8,417 nucleotides of DNA from JACKOD01 sp041591635 (lineage in GTDB: Bacteria; Pseudomonadota; Gammaproteobacteria; Pseudomonadales; Oleiphilaceae): assembly GCA_041591635.1 (NCBI GenBank), contig JBFHRO010000143.1, positions 1 to 8,417 of the forward strand. Direction: 5' to 3'. Below the pieces are notes generated by a model, which did not search any database, was not told where the DNA came from, and worked only from the letters and a program-made list of their open reading frames with translations. This document shows positions 1 through 6,311 of this stretch, piece by piece. Numbering within the stretch: the stretch's first letter is position 1; every line of letters begins with the position of its first letter. The position numbers were made by a program, and so were the translations under genes.

Positions 1-1
1 A

Positions 2-1267
2 GACTCCATTGCCATCAAAGACATGGCCGGTATTTTGACGCCCGCAGAAGCCTTTAATCTGGTATCTCGCCTGAAAGCCCAAACCAAGCTGGAAGTGCAA
101 CTGCATGCCCATGCCACGGCGGGTCTGTCGGACATGACCATTCTCAAGGCCGTGGAAGCCGGTATTGACCGGGTCGACACCGCTATTTCATCGATGTCCA
201 TGACCTACGGCCACTCGGCCACTGAATCGGTTGTCGCGGCCCTCAAGGGTACTGATCGTGATACCGGACTGGACATTACTTTGCTTGAAGAGATTGCCGC
301 GTACTTCCGCGAAGTGCGCAAGAAGTACGCCAAGTTCGAAGGCTCACTGCGTGGAACGGACTCGCGCATTCTCGTGGCCCAGGTGCCCGGCGGCATGCTG
401 ACCAATATGGAAAGCCAGCTCAAGGAGCAGGGTGCGGCTGACAAGTTCGACGCAGTACTGCAAGAAATTCCCCGCGTTCGCAAGGATCTGGGATACATTC
501 CCCTGGTAACGCCAACCTCTCAAATCGTTGGCACCCAGGCCGTGCTCAATATTCTTACCGGTGAGCGTTACAAGAATATCTCGAAAGAAACGGCAGGGAT
601 TCTCAAGGGTGAATACGGTGCGGCGCCGGCCCCTTACAATACCGAACTGCAGGCGCGGGTGCTCGAAGGCAAGCAGCCTATCACCTGTCGCCCGGCCGAT
701 TTGCTGGAGCCCGAGTTCGACAAACTGACCGCCGAGTTGAAGAAAATTGCGCAGGAGAAGAGTATCAAACTGGCTTCAGCCGAAGTCGACGATGTACTCA
801 CCTATGCCTTGTTCCCGCAGATCGGGCTGAAGTTCCTGGAAAATCGCGGCAATGCGTCGGCGTTTGAGCCTATGCCCAGTGCCTCTGATGTTGCTCCGGC
901 CAAAAAGCCCAGCGGCCCCGAAGTGTTCACTGTGAACGTGGGCGGCCAGAGCTATGTGGTCGAAGTGAATGAAGGCGGTGATGTGACCAAACTGGGTGCT
1001 TTGGGTGGTGCGTCATCGTCGGCGACGGCGGCACCGGCCGCACCGGTTGGCGGTGGTGAACCCTTGCCGGCACCTTTGGCGGGCAACATCTTCAAGGTGG
1101 TGGTGGCTGCCGGTGAGACGGTGCAGGAAGGTGATCTGCTGATTATTCTTGAAGCCATGAAAATGGAAACCGAAATCCGCTCACCAAGAGCCGGCACTGT
1201 GACTTCCATCGCAGTGAAGGCTGGCGACTCCGTCGCTGTGGGTGACGAGTTGTTGTCGATTGCTTAA
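2..1267 (+). CDS. oadA: Oxaloacetate decarboxylase alpha subunit, 5'-truncated by window edge
   Basis: This is the carboxyltransferase/biotin-carrier subunit of the sodium-pumping oxaloacetate decarboxylase. It moves the carboxyl group of oxaloacetate onto biotin, releasing pyruvate, and hands carboxybiotin to the membrane subunit OadB. The reading frame is open from base 2, so the ATG at 23 is internal. The first visible residues DSIAIKDMAG match the conserved strand of the HMGL-like carboxyltransferase barrel. The metal-binding HAH pair lies at 104-112, followed by KAVEAGIDRVDTAIS. The conserved PYC/OADA domain runs to about 860. An Ala/Pro/Gly-rich linker (about 1000-1075) leads to a biotinyl domain with EAMKMET; the biotin-accepting Lys codon is 1160-1162. 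About 421 residues are visible. Family members are near 590-600, so roughly 170 N-terminal residues lie outside. oadB follows after 17 bp, as in an oadGAB operon. A pyruvate carboxylase B-type subunit is less likely given oadB next door. Confidence 0.95.
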   Translation, partial: DSIAIKDMAGILTPAEAFNLVSRLKAQTKLEVQLHAHATAGLSDMTILKAVEAGIDRVDTAISSMSMTYGHSATESVVAALKGTDRDTGLDITLLEEIAAYFREVRKKYAKFEGSLRGTDSRILVAQVPGGMLTNMESQLKEQGAADKFDAVLQEIPRVRKDLGYIPLVTPTSQIVGTQAVLNILTGERYKNISKETAGILKGEYGAAPAPYNTELQARVLEGKQPITCRPADLLEPEFDKLTAELKKIAQEKSIKLASAEVDDVLTYALFPQIGLKFLENRGNASAFEPMPSASDVAPAKKPSGPEVFTVNVGGQSYVVEVNEGGDVTKLGALGGASSSATAAPAAPVGGGEPLPAPLAGNIFKVVVAAGETVQEGDLLIILEAMKMETEIRSPRAGTVTSIAVKAGDSVAVGDELLSIA

Positions 1268-1284
1268 GCGGGATTAAGGTATCT

Positions 1285-2607
1285 ATGGAAAAGCTGATAA
1301 ATTTATGGACAGGCAGTGGCCTGTACAACATTTCTGGTGGCCAAGTCCTGATGATTTTTGTGTGTCTTGGGCTGCTGTATCTGGCGATCCGAAAAGGGTT
1401 TGAGCCCTTGCTGTTGTTGCCGATCGGCTTCGGCGGTTTGCTGGCCAACATTCCTGAGGCGGGATTGGCCTGGTCGGCGCTGCAATCGGCCATCCATTTC
1501 GCAAAGCCTGAAGTGCTGGCGGCACTTGCTCCGGTAATGCATGTTGATTTTGATGCGACACAGGCCATAACGCCGGAAGTGATCAAAGCATTCAACGTGG
1601 CTTATAAGACCCTCACCTATGCCCAATATGATCAGGCGACGGTGATTGCCAAAAGCTTTAGTTACGGCCATGGCGCGCTGCACAGTTTTTATATGGTGGT
1701 GATTGGCAGTATGGTTGGTCCGCTCCTCATATTTATGGGAGTGGGTGCCATGACGGATTTCGGCCCTTTGCTGGCGAATCCGAGAACGCTTCTGTTGGGG
1801 GCGGCCGCTCAGTTCGGTATTTTCGGGACTGTGTTGGGTGCGGCGTTGCTGAGCATGACTGGCGTTGTGGAGTTCAGTATCAAGGAGGCAGCGGCGATCG
1901 GCATCATCGGTGGTGCGGATGGTCCAACGTCGATTTATGTCGCCACCATGCTGGCACCCCACTTGCTGGGGGCTATCGCGGTAGCTGCGTATTCGTATAT
2001 GGCCTTGGTTCCACTGATTCAACCGCCCATTATGCGTGCGCTCACTACGGATGCCGAGCGTAAAATCAAAATGACCCAGCTGCGCCACGTCAGCAAAACC
2101 GAAAAAATCGTTTTCCCCATAGTGGTTCTGGTTTTGGTAGCCTTGTTGCTGCCTGATGCGGCGCCTTTGTTGGGAATGTTTTGTCTTGGCAATTTGATGA
2201 AAGAGTGCGGCGTTGTGGATCGTCTGAGCGATACCGCACAGAATGCATTGATCAACGTGGTCACGATTTTTCTGGGGTTGTCGGTCGGTGCCAAGTTGAG
2301 TTCGGAAAATTTCCTGGACGTTCAGACTCTGGGTATTGTGGTGCTTGGGCTGGTTGCGTTTTGTGTAGGTACTGCGACCGGGGTGCTGATGGCAAAAGTC
2401 ATGAACCGGTTCAGTGCACAGGCTATCAATCCATTGATCGGTTCAGCCGGTGTTTCGGCCGTTCCGATGGCTGCTCGTGTATCTAACAAAGTGGGTCTTG
2501 AGGCCAACCCTCAGAACTTCTTGTTGATGCATGCGATGGGACCGAATGTGGCCGGAGTTATAGGCTCGGCGGTTGCTGCCGGTGTCATGATCCGGTTTCT
2601 TGCATAA
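1285..2607 (+). CDS. oadB: Oxaloacetate decarboxylase beta subunit (Na+-translocating carboxybiotin decarboxylase)
   Basis: This integral inner-membrane subunit decarboxylates carboxybiotin on OadA and couples the reaction to sodium export. The 440 residues are close to the family length of about 430 and contain roughly nine to eleven hydrophobic segments. GGADGPTSIYV places an Asp at residue 212, equivalent to the sodium-binding Asp203 of the Klebsiella protein. Asn382, Gly386, Ser391 and Arg398 in NPLIGSAGVSAVPMAARVS keep the same +9 offset from Klebsiella Asn373, Gly377, Ser382 and Arg389, so the ion-path residues appear intact. The start ATG has AAGG at 1276-1279 with 5-bp spacing. It lies 17 bp after oadA, consistent with co-transcription. 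The gene ends in tandem TAA TAA stops, followed within about 10 bp by a strong terminator. The segment around residues 80-130 is a longer polar loop that may be periplasmic. Residue correspondences to Klebsiella are from memory of the family, not an alignment. Confidence 0.96.
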   Translation: MEKLINLWTGSGLYNISGGQVLMIFVCLGLLYLAIRKGFEPLLLLPIGFGGLLANIPEAGLAWSALQSAIHFAKPEVLAALAPVMHVDFDATQAITPEVIKAFNVAYKTLTYAQYDQATVIAKSFSYGHGALHSFYMVVIGSMVGPLLIFMGVGAMTDFGPLLANPRTLLLGAAAQFGIFGTVLGAALLSMTGVVEFSIKEAAAIGIIGGADGPTSIYVATMLAPHLLGAIAVAAYSYMALVPLIQPPIMRALTTDAERKIKMTQLRHVSKTEKIVFPIVVLVLVALLLPDAAPLLGMFCLGNLMKECGVVDRLSDTAQNALINVVTIFLGLSVGAKLSSENFLDVQTLGIVVLGLVAFCVGTATGVLMAKVMNRFSAQAINPLIGSAGVSAVPMAARVSNKVGLEANPQNFLLMHAMGPNVAGVIGSAVAAGVMIRFLA

Positions 2608-2618
2608 TAATGGCACAC

Positions 2619-2648
2619 AAAAAGGCCCTTTCGAGGGCCTTTTTTTTT
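2619..2648 (+). terminator. Rho-independent terminator of the oad operon
   Basis: An 11-bp perfect stem pairs AAAAAGGCCCT (2619-2629) with AGGGCCTTTTT (2634-2644) around a TTCG tetraloop (2630-2633). A run of nine T (2640-2648) makes up the end of the 3' arm and continues past it. It starts about 9 bp after the second oadB stop codon. The A-run on the 5' side makes it potentially usable on the - strand too, but no - strand gene ends there. Confidence 0.95.
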
Positions 2649-2741
2649 CAACTGTCCTGTATAACGCACGAGATGCTGCCTGCAAAGAGGCTCAAAGGCA
2701 CGGCATGGTGGACCACAAGGCGTACAAGGGGAACACAGGTT

Positions 2742-3047
2742 ATGAACGCAGAGATGCACCCGCTGCAACAACTGACACAGGCGTTGGCACAAGCCCTGAA
2801 GGATCTCGACTGGGCCAGAATCGAGCAGCTGGATTCGCAGCTGGTGGCACAGGTCAAGGCCCAGGTGGCTGATCCCAGTGTGCCACAGGAGCAATTACTG
2901 GCCCTGCTGGCCGACTTGAAGCGCCAGCATGCCGAAGTCCTGGCGGTGGCTGAGCAACACCAGCAGAGCATTGCGCGGGAATTGCGCCAGATGCGCAGCA
3001 ACCACGCGGTGGCCAACAAATATCTGGCGACGATTGGTAAAGGGTAG
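2742..3047 (+). CDS. FliT-like flagellar export chaperone (candidate)
   Basis: This encodes a 101-residue, Gln/Leu/Ala-rich, almost entirely helical protein with no signal peptide or membrane segment. A first amphipathic helix (about residues 6-42, including LKDLDWARIEQLDSQL) and a second long helix (about 48-98) resemble FliT. FliT is the cytoplasmic chaperone of the filament cap protein FliD, and in enterics it also modulates the flagellar master regulator. The 'D-W-xx-I-xx-LD' pattern is typical of pseudomonad FliT-like proteins. In Pseudomonas a gene of this size sits directly before fleQ (fliD-fliS-fliT-fleQ), and here fleQ follows 237 bp downstream, which supports the assignment. I chose the ATG at 2742 because AAGGGGA (2726-2732) lies 9 bp upstream. 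A longer frame opening at 2610 would begin inside the oadB terminator and is rejected. Sequence conservation in this family is weak, so the call rests largely on size, helix pattern and position. Confidence 0.7.
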   Translation: MNAEMHPLQQLTQALAQALKDLDWARIEQLDSQLVAQVKAQVADPSVPQEQLLALLADLKRQHAEVLAVAEQHQQSIARELRQMRSNHAVANKYLATIGKG

Positions 3048-3173
3048 GCTGACTGTCTGCTCCTGTGTGTCAGGCTTTGGTCAATCTGCGGGCGAGGCCA
3101 GCTTCAGGTGGCAGTAAACGTTGCCAAAAAAATGGTTGCTTAAAAAAGATGACGCGGTTTCTATTTTTATGCC

Positions 3174-3187
3174 GCCAACAATTTGAC
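3174..3187. promoter_or_regulatory. Candidate FleQ-binding box overlapping the fleQ -35
   Basis: GCCAACAATTTGAC matches the published P. aeruginosa FleQ box consensus GTCANTAAATTGAC at 11 of 14 positions (counting N as a match), with the TTGAC half intact. It overlaps the -35 hexamer, where bound FleQ would be expected to repress. Some of the match is automatic because the -35 itself contains TTGAC, so this is suggestive only. Confidence 0.3.
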
Positions 3188-3211
3188 CGGTTACCACTTT
3201 GGGGCTTTAAT
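3183..3211 (+). promoter_or_regulatory. Predicted sigma70-type promoter of fleQ
   Basis: The -35 hexamer TTGACC (3183-3188, five of six to consensus) and -10 hexamer TTTAAT (3206-3211, five of six) are separated by exactly 17 bp. Transcription would begin near 3218, giving a leader of about 65 nt before the fleQ ATG. Pseudomonas aeruginosa fleQ is likewise known to use a sigma70 promoter. A second -10-like TATAAC at 3237-3242 has no good -35 partner. Confidence 0.65.
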
Positions 3212-3224
3212 TACCTGAAATTAC
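3191..3224 (+). repeat. Helically phased TTAC direct repeats in the fleQ promoter
   Basis: TTAC occurs at 3191, 3211 and 3221, that is 20 and 10 bp apart. The last two copies extend to AATTAC (3209-3214 and 3219-3224). They flank and overlap the predicted -10 element and start site, all on one face of the helix. Confidence 0.4.
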
Positions 3225-3284
3225 AAGTTTAATAACTATAACAACTGGATTCACTGAAACAGCTTGTCAGGGGTTGGCCGTTGC

Positions 3285-4724
3285 ATGCGTAAAGACACCA
3301 AAGTGCTTGTGATTCTTGATGACAGCGTAAAGCGTCGGGAGTTACAGGTCATTCTTGAATTCCTGGGTGAAGAGGTGGTTGCGGCTTCCCGGGCGGACTG
3401 GCGCAAGCAGACTGGTTCGAGCGAGGAGCCCGGTGGCGAGTATGGCTGCGCCATGATCGGTGCTCAGGCCGATGAACTGGAGATGCTGCTGAAGGAACTG
3501 GATGCCTGGGATGCCAGCTTGCCGGTGATTTCGGTGCAAGAGATCGCCCTTGACAGCATCGACCCTGACTACCGCCGTAAAGTGATCGCCCGCCTTGAGT
3601 GGCCGCTGGGGTATAACAAGACCCTCGACAGCCTGTACCGCGCCCAGGTCTACCGGGAGCAGTATGCCGCTCGCAGTGGCCGCTCACGCCAGCGGGACGT
3701 GCAATTGTTTCGCAGTCTGGTAGGTACGAGCCGCGGCATCAATATGGTCAGGGCCCTGATGGCACAGGTGGCAGACAAGGATGTGAGTGTCTTGATTACC
3801 GGCGAGTCGGGCACCGGGAAGGAAGTGGTAGCCCGAAACCTGCACTATAACTCGCACCGGCGCGACAAGCCCTTTGTTCCGGTGAACTGCGGTGCCATTC
3901 CGGCCGAGTTGCTTGAAAGCGAGTTGTTTGGCCATGAAAAGGGTGCTTTTACCGGCGCCATTACCTCAAGGGCGGGGCGCTTTGAACTGGCAGAAGGCGG
4001 CACCCTGTTCCTGGATGAAATCGGGGACATGCCGCTGAACATGCAGGTCAAGATTCTGCGTGTATTGCAGGAGAAAACCTTCGAAAAAGTGGGAAGCAAC
4101 AAAACCCAAAGCACGGATGTCCGGGTGGTGGCGGCAACGCACAAGAACCTCGAACAGATGATCACCGAAGGTACCTTTCGCGAGGATCTGTTTTATCGCC
4201 TGAATGTGTTTCCTATCGAAATGCCCGCCATGCGCGAGCGCGCCGAAGACATCCCGTTATTGATCAACGAACTGGTTTCCCGGATGGAAACCGAAAAGCG
4301 TGGCTCGATCCGCTTTAACAGTGCCGCCATCATGAGTTTGTGCCGGCACGAGTGGCCCGGCAACGTGCGCGAACTCGCCAATCTGGTCGAGCGGCTGGCC
4401 ATCATGCACCCCTACGATGTCATAGGTGTACAGGAGTTGCCCAAAAAATACCGGCACGTGGATGACACGGATGAAAGCCTGCATTTTGAGGACAAGGGGA
4501 TGCCGGCCACCACCGGTCTGGTGGGACTGGACGCGCCGGCGCTGCTGCCGGTCAACGGCCTGGACTTGAAGGAATACCTTGCCAATCTGGAGAAGACCCT
4601 GATTCAGCAGGCGCTCGATGAGGCCGCAGGCGTGGTGGCGCGCGCGGCCGAGAAGCTCTGCATCCGGCGAACCACCCTGGTGGAAAAGGTACGCAAATAC
4701 GGCCTTAAGGGCGATGACATCTAG
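3285..4724 (+). CDS. fleQ: Flagellar master regulator FleQ (sigma54 enhancer-binding, c-di-GMP-responsive)
   Basis: FleQ is the cytoplasmic sigma54-dependent activator at the top of the Pseudomonas flagellar cascade. It also switches exopolysaccharide genes in response to cyclic-di-GMP. The 479 residues (P. aeruginosa FleQ has about 490) have three parts. The first is a degenerate receiver domain (1-120) with no obvious phospho-acceptor Asp. The second is an AAA+ domain with Walker A GESGTGKE (173-180), the sigma54-contact loop GAFTGA (220-225), Walker B GGTLFLDEIGD (238-248) and WPGNVREL (357-364). The third is a Fis-type helix-turn-helix (about 449-473, GVVARAAEKLCIRRTTLVEK). The cyclic-di-GMP motifs known from P. 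aeruginosa are all present: LFRS (141-144), KEVVARN (179-185) and ExxxR (329-333). I chose the ATG at 3285 because it reproduces the FleQ N-terminus. A TTG at 3264 would add seven residues without a ribosome site. The gene is convergent with the lysine operon, 30 bp away. Confidence 0.96.
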   Translation: MRKDTKVLVILDDSVKRRELQVILEFLGEEVVAASRADWRKQTGSSEEPGGEYGCAMIGAQADELEMLLKELDAWDASLPVISVQEIALDSIDPDYRRKVIARLEWPLGYNKTLDSLYRAQVYREQYAARSGRSRQRDVQLFRSLVGTSRGINMVRALMAQVADKDVSVLITGESGTGKEVVARNLHYNSHRRDKPFVPVNCGAIPAELLESELFGHEKGAFTGAITSRAGRFELAEGGTLFLDEIGDMPLNMQVKILRVLQEKTFEKVGSNKTQSTDVRVVAATHKNLEQMITEGTFREDLFYRLNVFPIEMPAMRERAEDIPLLINELVSRMETEKRGSIRFNSAAIMSLCRHEWPGNVRELANLVERLAIMHPYDVIGVQELPKKYRHVDDTDESLHFEDKGMPATTGLVGLDAPALLPVNGLDLKEYLANLEKTLIQQALDEAAGVVARAAEKLCIRRTTLVEKVRKYGLKGDDI

Positions 4725-4752
4725 CGGTCACCCGTGTTGCCTCGGGTGGCCG
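4725..4752. terminator. Hairpin filling the convergent fleQ/ALDH intergenic gap
   Basis: CGGTCACCCG (4725-4734) pairs with CGGGTGGCCG (4743-4752), ten pairs with one T-G wobble, around an 8-nt loop. It begins on the first base after the fleQ TAG and ends two bases before the ALDH TAG (complement of 4755-4757). There is no T-run on either side, so it is not a classic intrinsic terminator. It could be a bidirectional 3'-end stabiliser or a weak shared terminator. Confidence 0.5.
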
Positions 4753-4754
4753 GG

Positions 4755-6284
4755 CTAGAGATCAAAACGAATGCCCTGGGCCAGAGGCAACTCGTCCGAA
4801 TAATTGATGGTGTTGGTCGCTCTGCGCATATAGTTCTTCCAGGCATCGGACCCCGACTCGCGCCCGCCCCCCGTATCTTTCTCACCGCCAAAGGCGCCGC
4901 CTATCTCCGCGCCCGAGGTTCCGATATTGACGTTGGCAATGCCGCAGTCGGAGCCTGCCGGGCCCATGAAGCGTTCGGCCTCCTGAAGGTCACGGGTAAA
5001 GATCGCTGATGACAGCCCCTGGGGCGTCGCATTGTGCAGGGTGATCGCGGTGTCAAAATCACGGTAGCCAATCAGGTAGAGCAGAGGCGCAAAGGTCTCT
5101 TCCATGACGATGGGCGTTTGCCCCGGCATGAGCATGATGGCCGGTTGTACGTACACACCGTTACCACACAGATCCGTGATGCGATGCCCCCCCGTCAACA
5201 GACTACCGCCTTCCTGGATGGCCTGTGTCATGGCGCGATCCATCGCCTGCCAGGCCCGCTCATTAATGAGGGGGCCCACCAAGGTGGCGGGCCAGCGCGG
5301 GTCGCCAATCGACAGGCTTTGATAGGCGTTGAGCAGGCGTTTTTTTACCTCGTCGAGCCGGCTTTCGTGGACAAACAGGCGCCGCAAACTGGTACAACGC
5401 TGACCGGCGGTGCCCACGGCCGCAAACACCACTGCCCGTATTGCCAGCTCAAGATCGGCGCTGGGCGTCAGGATCATGGCATTGTTGCCGCCCAGTTCGA
5501 GCAGATACCGCCCAAGGCGTGCAGCGACACGGCTGGCGACCGCCTTGCCCATGGCGCAGGAGCCGGTGGCGCTGACGAGACTGGCCTGGGGCTGGTTGAT
5601 CAGCAAGGTGGCACTTTCTTTATCGCCGTTGACCACGGCCGACAGGGCGGCGGGAACCTCGTCCATGCCTTTGGCCGCTTCGGTCAGCAACTGTTGGCAG
5701 GCAAGGGCGCACAGGGGCGTTTGTTCCGAGGGCTTCCAGATCAGGCTGTTACCGCAGACCAGCGCCAGCATGGCATTCCAGGCCCAAACCGCCATCGGGA
5801 AATTGAAGGCGGTGATTACGACCACCACGCCCAGGGGGTGCCATTGTTCCATCATCCGATGTGCCGGGCGTTCACTGCTGATGGTCAGGCCGTAGAGCTG
5901 ACGCGAAAGACCCACGGCAAAGTCGCACACATCGATCAATTCCTGCACTTCACCTTCGGCCTCCTGGGGGATTTTTCCAGCCTCCAGGGTGATGAGTTCT
6001 GCCAGTGCGGTCTTGTGCGCACGTGCCAGCTGGCCAAAACGGCGCACCAATTCGCCGCGCCGGGGTGCAGGCACCCGACGCCAGTGTTCGAACGCCGCCT
6101 GGGCCTGGGTGAGGCTGTCCAGTAGCTGAAGGCGATCCAGGCTGCCAAAGGCATAAAGCAGTGAGCCATCAATAGGGCAGGTCACCTGCCGTGGCGCATC
6201 ATGGCTCTCAAGGGCCCGGGTGCCCTGCAATAACGAAGGGATTCGCCCCTGGGTGACCCATTGCTGATGAAACCGGTTGTTCAT
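4755..6284 (-). CDS. amaB: L-2-aminoadipate-6-semialdehyde dehydrogenase (ALDH7/antiquitin type)
   Basis: This NAD(P)-dependent enzyme oxidises 2-aminoadipate semialdehyde (in equilibrium with piperideine-6-carboxylate) to 2-aminoadipate in lysine degradation. The 509 residues carry the full ALDH set: oxyanion Asn161 in TAFNFP, WKPSE Lys184, general base Glu263 in LELGG, catalytic Cys297 in GQRCTS, and EETFAP with Glu396. The match is to ALDH7: GEVQE (111-115), Arg296 directly before the Cys, and the C-terminal block with GGGRESGSD, YMRRATNTINYS and LPLAQGI are signatures of antiquitin, piperidine-6-carboxylate dehydrogenase and Pseudomonas AmaB. The ATG at 6284 has GAGGAA (complement of 6290-6295) 5 bp upstream. 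It lies 27 bp after the saccharopine dehydrogenase stop, so it is the third gene of one operon. The upstream enzyme makes exactly this substrate, which strengthens the specificity call. The N-terminus is not a signal peptide. Confidence 0.93.
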   Translation of the reverse strand: MNNRFHQQWVTQGRIPSLLQGTRALESHDAPRQVTCPIDGSLLYAFGSLDRLQLLDSLTQAQAAFEHWRRVPAPRRGELVRRFGQLARAHKTALAELITLEAGKIPQEAEGEVQELIDVCDFAVGLSRQLYGLTISSERPAHRMMEQWHPLGVVVVITAFNFPMAVWAWNAMLALVCGNSLIWKPSEQTPLCALACQQLLTEAAKGMDEVPAALSAVVNGDKESATLLINQPQASLVSATGSCAMGKAVASRVAARLGRYLLELGGNNAMILTPSADLELAIRAVVFAAVGTAGQRCTSLRRLFVHESRLDEVKKRLLNAYQSLSIGDPRWPATLVGPLINERAWQAMDRAMTQAIQEGGSLLTGGHRITDLCGNGVYVQPAIMLMPGQTPIVMEETFAPLLYLIGYRDFDTAITLHNATPQGLSSAIFTRDLQEAERFMGPAGSDCGIANVNIGTSGAEIGGAFGGEKDTGGGRESGSDAWKNYMRRATNTINYSDELPLAQGIRFDL

Positions 6285-6311
6285 AAGAATTCCTCGCTCC
6301 GGTGACTGGTG

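Larger units (their letters stand above)
3048..3284 (+). promoter_or_regulatory. fleQ upstream regulatory region
   Basis: This 237-bp gap between the FliT-like gene and fleQ is noticeably AT-rich from about 3125 onward, unlike the flanking coding DNA. It contains no convincing ORF and no clear terminator for the upstream gene. Its proximal half has a short dyad TGGCA-N8-TGCCA (3109-3126). Its distal half holds a FleQ-box-like sequence, a sigma70-type promoter and phased TTAC repeats, annotated separately. AGGGG at 3269-3273 is the likely ribosome binding site for fleQ, with a rather long 11-bp spacer. Confidence 0.7.

Noticed and set aside
1303..2088. 261-codon open frame on the - strand opposite oadB
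   Set aside because: It is fully within oadB, is rich in Arg/His/Gln as typical of shadow frames, and has no domain or ribosome site.
2660..2665. TATAAC as a -10 element for the FliT-like gene
   Set aside because: The only sequence at -35 distance is the terminator T-run. No acceptable -35 hexamer, so the promoter of this gene remains unidentified.
2610..2741. N-terminal extension of the FliT-like reading frame starting at 2610
   Set aside because: It would begin inside the oadB terminator hairpin region, has no ribosome site, and encodes basic low-complexity residues unlike the helical remainder. The ATG at 2742 has a clear Shine-Dalgarno.
3049..3073. CTGAC...GTCAG hairpin after the FliT-like gene as a terminator
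   Set aside because: The stem is only 5 bp with a 15-nt loop and no T-run.
3109..3125. Sigma54 promoter TGGCAG...TTGCC before fleQ
   Set aside because: The GG and GC doublets are 11 bp apart instead of 10, which abolishes sigma54 recognition. A sigma70-type promoter lies closer to the gene.
5034..6125. Long 363-codon open frame on the + strand opposite the ALDH gene
   Set aside because: It is antisense to a gene with complete catalytic motifs, and its translation shows no recognisable domain. It is explained by the GC-rich codon pattern of the real gene.
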